Shown here one piece after another: positions 20,996 to 31,427 of a stretch of DNA of 42,383 nucleotides (positions are counted from its first letter, which is position 1; every line of letters starts with the position of its first letter). The stretch lies in NCBI GenBank assembly GCA_903772945.1, contig CAICTM010000932.1, positions 1 to 42,383 of the forward strand, given 5' to 3'. This stretch comes from Seminavis robusta (Eukaryota; Bacillariophyta; Bacillariophyceae; Naviculales; Naviculaceae). Both the position numbers and the translations under genes were made by a program. Under the pieces are notes generated by a model. It did not search any database. It saw only the letters and a list, made by a program, of their open reading frames with translations, and was not told where the DNA came from.

Positions 20996-21185
20996 AGCTG
21001 GGCTTATCTAAGCCAAGCTAGTTGAAGCCACGGTGAGATTGTCTATGCTAAGCAAGTCTAAGCTAAGCTAGTCCACAGATTCAATTTACTATACACAATT
21101 TAGTACTTTTTGTCCCTGTAGCTTAGATAAGATAAGCATAGCCTGGCTTAGATAAGCCCAGCTTAGCTTAGACAAGCCAAGCATA
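20996..21185. repeat. Interleaved inverted repeats rich in aagc/gctt
   Basis: The arm at 20996-21020 (agctgggcttatctaagcc...) is the reverse complement of 21139-21163 with one mismatch in 25. A second, poorer pair is 21043-21069 and 21159-21185. The pairs are interleaved, not nested. Many gcttaga/tctaagc words fill the segment. It resembles a foldback or MITE-like relic; no flanking target duplication was established. Confidence 0.65.
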
Positions 21186-21383
21186 GAGTAGATTGACATA
21201 CGGGTAGACAAGGTTAATAAGAAAGATAGGCTTGGCCCCAGCCATCGTTACAAAGCCTCTATGAATCTTCATGGGCTTTGCATTGATGTCCACCGGAATT
21301 CCACCATAGTAATTCCCCTGTCACCCGGTAGTCTAGGGAGGTTGTACGGTATTTTTACAGTAGTCTACAGTAATATAAAAGTA

Positions 21384-21540
21384 ATTTCAGATTTGCCAGT
21401 ACCGTTTCAAATTTGTTGGTTGATTTCAGATTTTCCAGCACCGTTTCAAAGTTGTCGGTTCAAATTGAGTCCCGCGAAAACGACGCTGCGACGTCGCTGC
21501 GACGTCGCTGCGACGTCGCTGCGTCGCTTTCGTGGGACTA
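21384..21540. repeat. 39-base direct repeat next to an 11-base GC-rich array
   Basis: atttcagattt.ccag.accg begins at 21384 and again at 21423 (39 bases apart). It is followed by ttgagtcccgcg and then three exact copies of gctgcgacgtc (21485-21517) plus a partial fourth. The array is bracketed by cccgcgaaaacgac (about 21471) and gtcgctttcgtggg (about 21524), which are imperfect inverted repeats. The words ccagtaccgtttca and ttgagtccc recur in the minisatellite at 38740-38832. Confidence 0.75.
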
Positions 21541-22190
21541 AAATCGAATCGAATCGTGACTGCTCCCAATTTGGAGTCGAGTCGAGTCGGGCAGTGGTAC
21601 GTACTCGCTGGCTGGAGTGGGAAACCTTTCTCTGGAATCTCCCCGTCTCGCAGTAGCTGCAGTTAGTGTGCAAGCAGGAACTGTCTCCGAGGCTACGTCG
21701 AGGCTGGATGCATTCTGTTGAAGCGCAGACCTGGTGGAGCAAGTGCGATGATTTTAAAAGGTGCCAGTGCGGGTCCACACACTGAGCATCCAGGAACACT
21801 GAAGCAAAGCACACCTTTGGAAGAGGGCATCATACCGTCACTTCCAACCCGAAGTTGGCTTCAGGCGGACGTGGCAGCTTTGCTTTCACAGCTCAGCAGG
21901 TTAGGCAGGATAGGGTTGCAGCTATTCGATTGAATCATTCGATTGAGTCCTCAGCCAGTCATTCGACGATTGAATCGAATCGTCTTGATGAAGTGAAGGT
22001 TCGCTTTAACAACGAGCCGTCTTGCTGGCTTCAAAGAAGGGTTCGCTTCGATCTTCCCGCCCGATGAGGTTCGCATCTCTCTGGGAAAGTGCTGAGGCTT
22101 CACACTTTCGCTCAAAGATACACAACCTTGACAACATCATCACATCATCAGAACACACGAAACCATACAACAGAAACGTATATATCGACC
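21541..22190. other. Upstream region of the mitochondrial protein gene
   Basis: No gene is supported. It contains several attcgattgaatc/gaatcgaatcg words (21545-21560, 21925-21985) that are mutually palindromic. It presumably includes the promoter and 5' UTR of the gene at 22191. Confidence 0.4.
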
Positions 22191-22661
22191 ATGACATTTG
22201 TTTGCCTCGCCACTCGAGCTTTGAGTCGCCGCTCCGCCGCGTTGACTCGCATCTCCTTTGTCCGTGGGTTTTCGGCCAAGGCAGCGGGTGAGAACCCCGA
22301 AGGTCCCATGTTGGGAGGATACGAAGAGTTCCTGGATGACCTCAAGACCAAGACGGACAAGATGGAAGCCTCTCTGGGCAATCTGAAGGACACGTACGGG
22401 AAGAAACAAGAAATGATGAATACCGTCAAGTGGACGGATCCCGAGGAAATGGAATACTTGTTTGACATGTCCCGTCGTCACAAACAAGAAATGGAAGAAC
22501 AACTGGTGGATATCAAGAAGAGCATCCAAGCCATGAAGACCAATTTTGCCGTCGATGCTCCCGATGGAGAGAGTGATGGACATGTGGAGGAAGAGTTGGA
22601 AGCTGTCAAATTCATTATTGATCACACGGACAGAGACAACAAGAACAAGAAGGCTGCTTGA
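22191..22661 (+). CDS. Small coiled-coil protein, probably mitochondrial (unknown function)
   Basis: 156 residues from the ATG at 22191 (context cgaccATGaca). The frame is open from 22089, but the upstream part looks like leader. The first about 30 residues (MTFVCLATRALSRRSAALTR, then ISFVRGFSAKAAG) are rich in Arg/Ser/Ala with no acidic residues, a typical mitochondrial presequence with likely cleavage near RGF-SAK. The mature part begins ENPEGPMLGGYEEFLDDL and continues as charged helices (KTDKMEASLGNLKDTYGKKQ, then SRRHKQEMEEQLVDIKK). It ends in an acidic segment and a basic KNKKAA tail. No cofactor motif is present. Size, targeting and helical content would fit an accessory subunit or assembly factor of a mitochondrial complex, but that is inference. 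Confidence 0.75.
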   Translation: MTFVCLATRALSRRSAALTRISFVRGFSAKAAGENPEGPMLGGYEEFLDDLKTKTDKMEASLGNLKDTYGKKQEMMNTVKWTDPEEMEYLFDMSRRHKQEMEEQLVDIKKSIQAMKTNFAVDAPDGESDGHVEEELEAVKFIIDHTDRDNKNKKAA

Positions 22662-22726
22662 GGTGATTTTGGAACCTCTATTGAAGGCTTATTGAAGCAT
22701 TGAGAAATCTTACAAAAAGATTCATT

Positions 22727-23039
22727 TTATCTATTTTTGCGAAAGAAACTAGCTGCCCAACTTTTTAAACATACATTAATATGCAAGGTATCAAAACATG
22801 CTCCAAAGAACTCAATCGAGTCTTCTTCTTGCCGGTGGGCCTCATCAATGAATGCAATACTAGTAGCAGGAAGCACAGCGCGATCCTGGTTCACTTTAGT
22901 CCCAGGAAACCAGTGTCATGTCACTACAGTGCGGTGGACTCCAACCAATAAAAGTTACATGAACATGGTTGCCAAGCTTGACACCAACGTTCGGCTTCCA
23001 CAGAGACGATCTTGCTAGCTTGGCAGTGAACAACAGCTC
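22727..23039 (-). pseudogene. Frameshifted gene relic (unknown family)
   Basis: Two minus-strand frames join across a one-base shift near 22916. The first reads KPNVGVKLGNHVHVTFIGW then SPPHCSDM (23039 to about 22917). The second reads HWFPGTKVNQDRAVLPATS, then IAFIDEAHRQEEDSIEFFG, and stops at 22727-22729. The two pieces abut without overlap and both look like real protein. One ancient or damaged coding region is more likely than chance. IDEAHRQ recalls a DEAH box, but no other helicase motif is near, so I do not assign a family. The upstream part would lie beyond 23039, where I found no continuation. Confidence 0.35.
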
Positions 23040-23485
23040 TCAAGTCTGTCTGACACTTGGTTAGATTGAATCCCAAACCTGCTCCCCCCCCCTGCAATTG
23101 AACGCACCACTACCCTCCCGGAATGTTGGATAGAAGTTAACTTAAGCAAGGTGCCAAACAACTTGCTTGGTCAGGGACTCCTCAGGACCGTCTCTTCCGT
23201 CCAAGGGCCTCTGCACTCCAGTGTCGAATGCTTGTATTTGGTTAAGCCTTTGAATACCGCTCTTAAGTTGTGAGCATTACGAAGCAAAAGATTTGGCACG
23301 TCTCAAAAGATCTTCCGCAATCATTACGCGAAGATTCCAGAGGAGTTTGGTTCCCTCAAACCCACCACCCTCTTCTTGTTGATGTTTCACGGCACCACAT
23401 ACATCTTACTTTCTCATACTCTGATGTCTACATGTACACCTAATTGCGGTTGTGCAGTTTGTGAAGGAACTGAGGAAGCGCAGCA
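23040..23485. other. Intergenic, upstream of the aminotransferase gene
   Basis: No gene was recognised. A c9 homopolymer lies at about 23084-23092. Confidence 0.35.
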
Positions 23486-25119
23486 ATGATGAGAAGCCAA
23501 GCTCTCAAAATCGCTCTTGGACGAACTTCGAGACCAGGAGGTCAAGTCGGCATCTCCCATTCGATGCGTCGACAATTGGCCACTGGCAGTGGCTCGACGT
23601 TGGGTTACGAACCAAACTATTCCCACATGCCCAAATTTGAACCCAAAGACAACCAATCCACTCCTGGTGTGGATACTGCTCTGCATGAATCTTCTTCTTG
23701 GTCGACGGATGCCTTGAATACTGCCATTCGCGACCACAGTGTCTTTACTTGGGGACCCTCCGATGCCATTCGAAAATCCTGCGTGTTGGCCAAACGAGCC
23801 GAAGGCGTGTACATTTACGATCAAGACGACAAGCAATATCTTGATTGGTGTGCCGGTGCCGTCTGCTCGAATCTCGGCCATTCGGTACCCGCGGAAATTC
23901 AACACGCCATTCAAAAACAGGTCCAAGAATTGCCATTTGTCTATGGAGACTTTTACGTCTCGGAAATACGAGCGAGACTCTGTCATTTGCTCGCTCAAAT
24001 CAGTCCGGGCAGTATTAATGGATTTCTCTTTGCGTCGTCGGGATCCGAAGCCAATGAAGCCGCCATTCGGTTGGCCCGTCGGTATACCGGTCGACACAAG
24101 ATTATGAGTCGATCTCGATCGTACCATGGTGGCACTTCCTCGGCATTGGGTATTACGGGAGATCCCCGAACCTGGGCGGTCGATGCCACTATCTCTGGAT
24201 TTGTCAAGATTATCGATCCTTTTCCATTCACATTTGATTGGGGTAGCAACGAAGAGGAAATGGTGGAACGGAGCCTGGGAGCCTTGCATCATCAAATTCT
24301 GACCGAAGGACCCCAACAAATTGCTGCCATTGTCTTGGAATCCATTACCGGTGCCAATGGGTGGATGATGACACCTCCTGCCTACATGCAAGGCGTTCGA
24401 GCCCTCTGCGATGAATATGGAATCCTCTTGGTCTGCGATGAGGTCATGACTGGATTTGGCCGTTCCGGACGCATGTTTGGTTTTCAACATTTTGACGGTG
24501 TCCTTCCGGACATGTACACATTTGCCAAGGGCACCACCGCCGCGTTCTTGCCACTGTCGGGTGTGGCCATGCAAGATCACGTCTTTGACTATTTCCGAGA
24601 GAATCCCACCGGCTACGGTTCCACGTACTCGGCACATCCGGTCTGTTGCGCGGCCGCCTATGCCACACTGCAACACATCCTCCAAATCGACTTGGTGGAA
24701 CACGTTCGATCGGTCGAACCCGTCATGAAGGCTGGTCTGGAACGGTTGGTGGCCAAGCATCCATCCGTCAAGGCGGCCCGGACCACTGGATTGGGAGGTG
24801 GATTTGATCTGGCCGGAAAGGATGGCAACTTTTTGATCTGGATGCATGAAACAAGTCCGGGTCTGGCACTCTTCAAACAGGCCATGATGGACAATGGATT
24901 GGTGACGCTGATTCGAGGACATCATGTGCATTGTACTCCGCCACTCATTATTACAGCGGAGGAGGTAAGGATAGCTACCAAGATGGCTGATTGAGTTTGC
25001 TCGTTGTGATGTCTTCTCACAAACTACCCCGCTGCCCTGGTTTGCGATAGATCGAAGAGGGCATTGAAAAGCTGGACAAGAGTCTGGATGTCCTGGATGA
25101 GTGGATTATGGCCAACTGA
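23486..25119 (+). CDS. Class III (PLP) aminotransferase, mitochondrial; taurine/omega-amino acid type
   Basis: Two exons: 23486-24964 and 25051-25119. The 86-base intron has donor GAG|GTAAGG and acceptor GCGATAG|ATC. The product is 515 residues; the last 22 (IEEGIEKLDKSLDVLDEWIM, then AN) come from exon 2 and complete the family's C-terminal helix. The fold-type I signatures are clear: ASSGSEANEAAIRLAR (183-198), YHGG at 213-216, CDEVMTGFGRSG with Asp318 for the PLP pyridine nitrogen, and TFAKGTTAAF with the Schiff-base Lys348. The first about 34 residues (MMRSQALKIALGRTSRPGGQ...) are basic and hydroxylated, fitting mitochondrial import. Within the family the sequence looks closest to taurine-pyruvate and related omega-aminotransferases, which move an amino group from taurine, beta-alanine or GABA-like donors to a keto acid. 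The exact donor cannot be read from sequence. Confidence 0.9.
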
Positions 25120-25552
25120 GTGGAAGATTTTTCAGTACCGTATGTTTCCGTTTCTCTTCGAACAGCTACTATGACGTCGATCTCTTTTAAAAAGCTGAAG
25201 GAAGGAATGAAGGAACGAACGAAAATTGATAGAGAGAAAATCAATCATTGTTGTTATCATGCATCCTAGAATTACAGCCAAAACTGCCTGCAAATAATTG
25301 AGGCACGTGCCAGCCAATGTGGATAGACTTCCCAAATGAAAGGAGCAATCAACATCAAGAAGGCTTCATGTGTTGGCACAGTAACATGTTCGACAGCTAC
25401 TGGCTAGCTAGCCAGCCAACTCGCCATAACCCCAGTTGCTCTATGTAGTTATTGTTACAACACTCTATTGTTGTCTGTGCTGGTCGAGTTCGTTCCAGCA
25501 CACTTGATTGATCCCACGATTAGTAGACGATTCCAAAAAGATTGTTGCCATT
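25120..25552. other. Convergent intergenic region
   Basis: Lies between the 3' ends of the aminotransferase gene (+) and the GT90 gene (-). It contains gctagctagccagcc near 25403. No gene was seen. Confidence 0.4.
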
Positions 25553-25582
25553 TCATTCATTCATTCATTCATTCATTCATTC
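25553..25582. repeat. (TCAT)n microsatellite
   Basis: About seven TCAT units abut the stop codon of the minus-strand GT90 gene (25582-25584). The array is therefore the beginning of its 3' UTR. Confidence 0.9.
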
Positions 25583-27181
25583 TAATCTTCAAACAAGGTT
25601 TGATATTCGAGCAACAATCGGTACATGTAACATCGCATATCTTGTCTCCGCAAGAATTTGGAGGCGGTTTGTTGGGCATGTTGTGTAATTTTGGCGGCAT
25701 CTTGTGGATGTGCATGAGCCCATTGAATTTTTTGTGTCAAATCGGTGAGATTGTAATTGACGGGAACATAGTCGACGTACGGTCGCAACCGTTCGGTGTA
25801 CCATTCTCGATATCGCGTGGATTTGAAAATGAGAGACCCGGATTTGAGTAATCCGGGGAAACGAGACGTAAAGGCTGTAAGTAGGTGTGTACAGAAGCGA
25901 AGAGAAACGAAACACAAAGAGTGAGACATTATCATGAAGAATGAATGAAAGAGTGAATTGTGTTGTGGATTGGACAACATTCGAGGATCGATTCAACGAC
26001 GCACCATTCCCATCGACATCCATAATGTACTTGTGTTGTTGCAACTCGTGGAATTCCAATCGATCCCCAGTTCGACTTCTTGGTGCTAATGTTTGTCCCG
26101 CGTCATTTTGCATGACATTGACAAACGCCAAATCCATCATGACAGGTACTTGATCGGAGAGCTGGTAAGCGGCATCCGTGCCCCCACTGTATTCTCTAAT
26201 GAGTCGAAACCGTGGAGATTCTCCCCAGACACTTCCCGTGGTGGATCCTCTCCAGACGAGACTCTCTTGACGTTGTGAAAATGGTAGAGTATTGTCGGAT
26301 TGTATTATTATTGAATCGGCACTGTCGTATCCAAAATGATAGGGTACCATGATATCTCTGGATTCAAAGGCGGCCCAATCGTGATAATCGGGATGATTGG
26401 ACAAGTAGTGGTGTTGTCCCTTGAAGGAATCAAAATTGATGTTGTATGTTGGTGGCTGTTTGCTTTCGGTCCAATAGCCTTGTTTGCAGACACTGAAAAT
26501 GGGTCGTTTCGTGGTATCTTTCGCGGGCGTGGCGCCATCGTGTAGATTGAAAAAGTAAGTGGCATCCAATTTGGGCTCGTGCACTCGAATGGGTTCTAGA
26601 ATCCATCGTAACAATTGTTCAATTTGTCGTTGTTCTCGATCGTTATTCCCGGCATTGCGACTGGCAATGACTTGTAGTTGATGATGTTGGAGTTTGAACG
26701 CCATGTAATTGTCGGTTTGATCCAATCCAGTGGGAACAATGTCGGCTCGGCGGAATTTTTTGTGTCCTTCTTTTTGAATGATGGAGCGAAAGAAAGCCAA
26801 ATCGTCGTCCATGTCTTGATAAAAGTCTCGTTCACTGCATTGATGCATTCGGGCAAATGCCAACCAGGATCGCATTCCAGGAGGAGTCTCTGGTCGTCCA
26901 AAGCGACCTTGATAGTCTTGTTGAAAGTCGTTCCAATCAGAGTCACCAATCAAGGAGGGATTCAAGGGAGCGGGTGGAGGAGTGGGAAGCGCAATCCAAA
27001 ATTGCGATTGCAACCAACTGGAAAACCCAATCAGACAGCCCATGCAAAATATCATTAGCAGCATCAATCGGTTGGGTGGACTACTATGGGTATTAGCAAC
27101 ACTATGCGTAGCACGCCCACCACCACCCAGAAACCCGAAATGCCGTCGTTTCTTCTCCTTGTACAAATTCACTGGCGTCAT
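25582..27181 (-). CDS. GT90-family glycosyltransferase (CAP10/KDEL-domain type), Golgi/ER type II membrane protein
   Basis: Two exons on the minus strand: 27181-26005 and 25874-25582, joined through a split Ala codon (g|cc). The 130-base intron has donor GGGAATG|GTGCGT and acceptor TTACAG|CCTTT. The product is 489 residues. A basic N-terminus (KEKKRR) is followed by one hydrophobic segment (about 39-64) and a Pro-rich stem, so the enzyme faces the lumen. GT90 hallmarks are SLVWRGSTTGSVWG (308-319), RFRLIREYS (325-332) and HKYIMDVDGN (383-392), which runs across the splice into A-FTSRFPGLLKSGSLIFKS. The terminal LRPYVDYVPVNYNLTDLTQK and RQDMRCYMYRLLLEY complete the domain. The family transfers glucose or xylose to proteins or glycans (Rumi/POGLUT, fungal CAP10). 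The acceptor here is unknown. Confidence 0.88.
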
Positions 27182-27302
27182 CTTGGATAACTAGTGACTG
27201 TAGACTAGTTGGATAGTTAGTAGTACTCACAGAAACATAAGATCAGACAAACAAGTGCAATACCATGAGCCTTCAGTCCGTTGTTCTGGCTGGAGGCAAC
27301 CA

Positions 27303-27313
27303 AGAAAGATACC
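27303..27313 (+). repeat. Target-site duplication, left copy
   Basis: agaaagatacc occurs here and again at 27685-27695, exactly bracketing the LINE fragment. Confidence 0.75.
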
Positions 27314-27684
27314 AAATATAAAGATGCGTGCGAGTCCAATCGCGCTTCCTTCCACCCCTTTGTTGTTTCCGTGGATGGCATGCTTGCCCCTCAAGCCAAG
27401 ACTCTCTTACAACGCCTTGCTTCTGCTACTGCCTCCAAAACTCAATTTTCCTACTCTCAAATGATGTTCTTCCTGCAGACCCGTATCTCAATTGCCCTTG
27501 TGAAAGCTACCCATTTATGTCTCCGTGGATCCCGCAAAGCCAAACCCTTTGCCCCCCGTAATGGTCCTCAATTTCTTGCCCCTGATCCCACAGAACCTAG
27601 TCCTGAATTTTGACTGTTCTTTGCTTAAGCCTGGCCCCGGCTGGCTTCCGTAGATAATTTCCCTACTCTAAACCCCCCTTATAT
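27314..27684 (+). mobile_element. 5'-truncated LINE (non-LTR retrotransposon) 3' end, copy 1
   Basis: The plus frame reads DACESNRASFHPFVVSVDG, then MLAPQAKTLLQRLASATAS, then SIALVKATHLCLRGSRKAK. This matches, from memory, the C-terminal tail that follows reverse transcriptase in algal and oomycete LINEs (SVDG.L...A...L, then RATH.CLRGSR). It carries a TGA where copy 2 (38302-38678) has CGA, so the ORF ends early. A short untranslated tail (gcctggccccggctggcttc...) ends in ccccccttatat. An 11-base duplication, agaaagatacc, flanks it on both sides (27303-27313 and 27685-27695). That is direct evidence that this roughly 370-base unit inserted as such. It lies upstream of the tetraspan gene. Confidence 0.75.
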
Positions 27685-27695
27685 AGAAAGATACC
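27685..27695 (+). repeat. Target-site duplication, right copy
   Basis: agaaagatacc, identical to 27303-27313. Confidence 0.75.
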
Positions 27696-27972
27696 CCAAG
27701 CCATAACTCCAGCCGAAGCCAGCGAAGCTTGCAAAGGAAAGTATTGAATCGAATCACTACCGGTAGTCAAAGTCCAGAAGGCATAGCTGACGTCAGCTGC
27801 ATCCCGAGCCAGCACTCTTTTCTCTTTTCCAACATCTCGAGCTGGACCTCGTAGCATGCAAAGCAGTTGCTGCGACAGAACCTTTGTCTTCGGCACTACG
27901 ATCCAGCTAGAGACAGCCAAGAAGAAGCAACTGTGTCATTCAAGTTGGCATGGTTGTATTGGTTAGAGCGGC

Positions 27973-28995
27973 ATGAACGGACTGACACCAAATAGCTGCT
28001 CTTATCTGATTATAGTTATTTTGCTTGCAGCATGTGTAAGTCTTCTTTTCCTCTCATCAATCTTTTAGAAATATCTGATTGAATTCTAACTTTCCTGTCA
28101 TTTCTTCTACTAGTTAATCGTCCAAGGCATTGCGTCTATAAACTGTCGTTTTGTGGTGTCCACGACAAGTCAAGGTCCTAACGGTCCCATGTTGGGATTG
28201 TGGTATCTGGATCCTGGCTATCGGGCGTGCAACACCAATGAAGTTTATGTGCCTCGCACGGGACTTTCTGTGTTCGGTAGCACCGTGGATCAACTCAATG
28301 TCGATCGCATCCTCGTCCGCACGGCACGAACCATGTACTGTCTGTCAATGCTCGCTACCTTTATGGCCATGGTGATCATCCTGTCGACCACCTGCTGTGG
28401 TCGACCTCGCAATACATTTTACACCAAATGCTACCTGATTCCCATCTTTTCCGTGGCGTGGATTGCGGGAGGATTGACGTTCCTGATCTTTGCCGTCAGT
28501 GGCTGTTGGGAAGGATTTGACTGGAACACTGGTGCGTACCGATGTACACCGGGACATTTGGCGTGGCTATCGTGCAGTGTTTCCTCCATGGTGTTTTTGT
28601 TGCAATTCGTCGTCTGCTGTCTGCCCCGACCCAAACCAATCTTGGCACCGGAACCAGACGCACCACCGGTACCGGAAATCAAATATCACGAACCCATTCT
28701 GGTAGAACGGGAAGAATCCAACAATGATAGTATCAGTATCATTCAAAATCAGCAACATGGCATGGAAGATAGTGATCAGGAGCAAAATAGTGAGGACGAA
28801 GAAACACCCAAACAACAACAACAATCCACTGAAAGCAACAGTACTACTCCACCAAAGAAAATTCAAATTGATCCACCCATGGGATGGAAATCATCCACAA
28901 CACCATCCGCAACAACAACAACAACCCCATTGGTTCCCGTTCCACACAAAAAAGCGGATCCAAAGGGAATCACAGCCAAGGAGCTACCACGATGA
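27973..28995 (+). CDS. Four-helix (claudin-like) membrane protein of unknown function
   Basis: Two exons: 27973-28035 and 28114-28995. The 78-base intron has donor TGT|GTAAGT and acceptor TACTAG|TTA. The product is 314 residues. Exon 1 supplies MNGLTPNSCSYLIIVILLAAC, the start of TM1, which continues LIVQGIASINCRF. Without it the protein would lack TM1 and an ATG. Three more hydrophobic segments follow: LSMLATFMAMVIILSTTCC, IPIFSVAWIAGGLTFLIFAV and SCSVSSMVFLLQFVVCC. The first extracellular loop contains GLWYLDPGYRAC, reminiscent of the GLW...C signature of claudin/PMP22-type proteins; loop 2 has paired Cys (CWEGFDWN..., RCTPGH). The cytosolic C-terminus (about 120 residues) is Pro-, acidic- and Gln-rich. 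It is probably a plasma- or endomembrane tetraspan protein. Relationship to true claudins is inference from topology and motif. Confidence 0.75.
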
Positions 28996-30655
28996 TAATG
29001 GTATCTCGTTGTCGAGTTCTTGCTCGTCGTTGCCCTCAACGACAAAACCACAGCGGATTTGGCTGAAATTATAAAATATGCAAACCATTGGCAGATTCGA
29101 GCGATACCATGCAGTCGCAATACGGTACATGGATGGTGCCTGCCCAAGTTACATCGTGTATGTCGAAGAACCACCCTCGATTATGGCTCTTCGCCGCCAT
29201 GATCTCTTGCTAGCTTGGGGAATGAGACGGCATGTGGTCGGGGAAACAAGAAAGTCGGCCCTAGGTACAGTACATGTACGGTAGGATCCGCTCTACATGG
29301 AGACTCCAATGCATTTCATGATTTCGGCCCGAAGCAAGCAAAACGTATAGGTACTGGAGTAAGATTCGTCACTATCAAATTCTTTTTGCAAGATGCTGCA
29401 GCGTATCTAATAAGCAAAAAGTGCAATCATATCCATCAAACGAACACGATAAATCAGGAGGCAATCAATCAATCAATCGATCGATGATGTCTGGCTCTTG
29501 GCGCGAGAGCGAAGAGCAAACACCAAACCAAAAACAAGGACTGAATGAACCGGGCTTTCGACGAGTGTTGCTTCTTCACAGCTTGAGGAAAGGCACCGAA
29601 ACAATGCTCGTTTCGTTGCACCACCAGGCCCGTACGTTCTATTGCGTTGGTGCCCCAATTGCATGGTGACAAACAAACAATTTTAAAAGAAGAGATGCAA
29701 TGACCAACAAATTCTTCGCCTTCCACATACAGCACGTTTTTTCTTTGGCCAAGCAATGATGGATTGGTCCATTCCAGATTCCAAGTACGAACGAAAACGA
29801 GGCATGAACCAATAGGCTCATGGACCGTGATTATCAAATCGAGCTACGATCCAAGCATCATCGTGTCGTTCCGTGTCATCATGGGCTTTTCGAGGATGGG
29901 AATTACCTTGGGTACGGTGGATGCAAACTCAATTCGTCGACCAGCATTGTTTTTCTAGCTAGGCGCCTTTACCATCAAACCGGAATGTTCTCTGGATGAG
30001 TGCCAGTCCTACCGGTACGGTATAGAGCCCCAACAAGGCATCAATCCATGGATGTTGTGAGTCCTCCGCTACGGTACGTTTTAGCTAGCTGTAATAGCTA
30101 GCTCCTCGAGTACTGTGTTCTTGCGAGTGAGTTGTGATGTTCAAGATTGATGGACTGCTTTGGGACGAGGACAAGCGCCTGATGATCATGAGGTCAAATC
30201 AGAGCTCCGTGGCGACTACGGTAGACTACTGTTAGTTAGAGTTTGGATAGCTCCGTACGTACCGTACCGTACGGCATTGGCTGCCCATACCAAAAACGCA
30301 GTGGTGTGAATGAGCGGTACAGTAGGGTACAGTACAGCAAGTCATCTGCGCCTTTGAAGCCGGAGAACAATTTTCGGGAAAGAGTATACTACCGTAGCTA
30401 CTAGAGGAGAGATACGGTAGTTTGATCAATACTTGTACATGATAGACTGCTTACATGATAGAAACAAGGGCCGGTTCTTCCGTTCCGAAAATGAGTGAAA
30501 TTGTGAGGTCGAACCGCCCCAAAACCAAAACATGTTGAAGATTGTTCATGAATCTTGTGAACGCATCATATCATGGCATTACATGTATTTGACAGCTGTC
30601 TGTTTCGCTTGGAGTGAATGAGTGAATGACGATTGATCATTCGCTTGATCATTCG
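28996..30655. other. Intergenic; no supported gene
   Basis: About 1.66 kb with only short ORFs. It holds many copies of gtacggtac/gtaccgtac and tagctag words (for example 29265-29285, 30015-30025, 30080-30110, 30250-30275), which are self-complementary. No tRNA or other RNA gene was recognised. Confidence 0.4.
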
Positions 30656-30785
30656 CGTCGTGGATAAATCGAGTCCTAATCCATTTTTGGGAGCGTTTTC
30701 AAAAATTCATTAGGGCTCTTGAGCCCTAATGAATTTTTGAAAACGCTCCCAAAAATTCATTAGGATTCGATTTATCCACGACTCG
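30656..30785. repeat. Long near-perfect palindrome (about 62-base arms, 2-base spacer)
   Basis: The left arm (30656-30718) and right arm (30721-30785) are reverse complements except for a few bases: gagtcc versus gaatcc and cca versus gaa. They meet at gggctc|tt|gagccc. Each arm contains ttttgggagcgttttcaaaa. As RNA or single-stranded DNA it would form a hairpin of about 62 base pairs. It lies about 640 bases upstream of the GABA-B-like receptor gene. It may be a foldback/MITE-type element or the product of inverted duplication. Confidence 0.9.
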
Positions 30786-31427
30786 AGTCGTCATTCGTCC
30801 TCAACCATACATTGTAACTTGAATGAAGCCATGCGAGTCGAGTCTGTGTTACTGACAACTCGAGTACTAGTACACTCGTACACTATAGACAGACGTAGAT
30901 CTAATCTTGGTTTTTGACATTGCGAGTGGTCGGCATTAAGGGCCGACACCACATCAGCTCAATGGAATAACATACTATTAGTAGAGCGTTTGTAACCGAC
31001 CACGTCATGTCAGTGCTGACATTAGCTTATCTAGTAACTTCAATGCCGCATTAAAAAGCACTTTCCAACCATCAAAGGTGCAATAGTCCGTGCAGTTCGT
31101 AGTAGCGGCATGGGGGCATAGCAGATTTAGATATCGCACTGAAGTAGCTGTTCCATTGGGTATGACTGGCATGGGTATTTACCTCACCGAACCTTGCGTT
31201 TATACCGGTACCGTCGGTATCTCAGACACATCAACATCCAACAAAGACCCAAAAGTCAGAAGTCTCCACACTGCACACTTACTTGCACACATCCACACCA
31301 TTACAGGTCAGCAAGGCACAGGTGCTCAGTTGCTAGCCCATTTCATTCATTTCAGTCGATCAGAGCCCTTCAAGAGCTGATCCTCTACCTGCCTTACAAC
31401 CACTGTCCTCACTATACTATACCTACC
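30786..31427. other. Upstream region of the receptor gene
   Basis: Contains overlapping actcgagtcg/gagtcgagtc words next to the palindrome. The sequence before 31428 is open in the receptor frame but lacks an ATG in good context. It is presumably promoter and 5' UTR. Confidence 0.45.

Noticed and set aside
22820..22850. IDEAHRQ as a DEAH-box helicase
   Set aside because: No Walker A, SAT or motif VI is present nearby in any frame. The match is a short coincidence or from a non-helicase protein.
23414..24931. 505-codon open frame antisense to the aminotransferase
   Set aside because: It lies opposite a gene with unmistakable PLP motifs, and its translation has no domain. It is a shadow of the codon bias on the other strand.
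27955..28010. ggttagagcggcatg looked like a tRNA D-arm
   Set aside because: No acceptor stem, anticodon arm or T-loop (ggttcra) can be placed around it.
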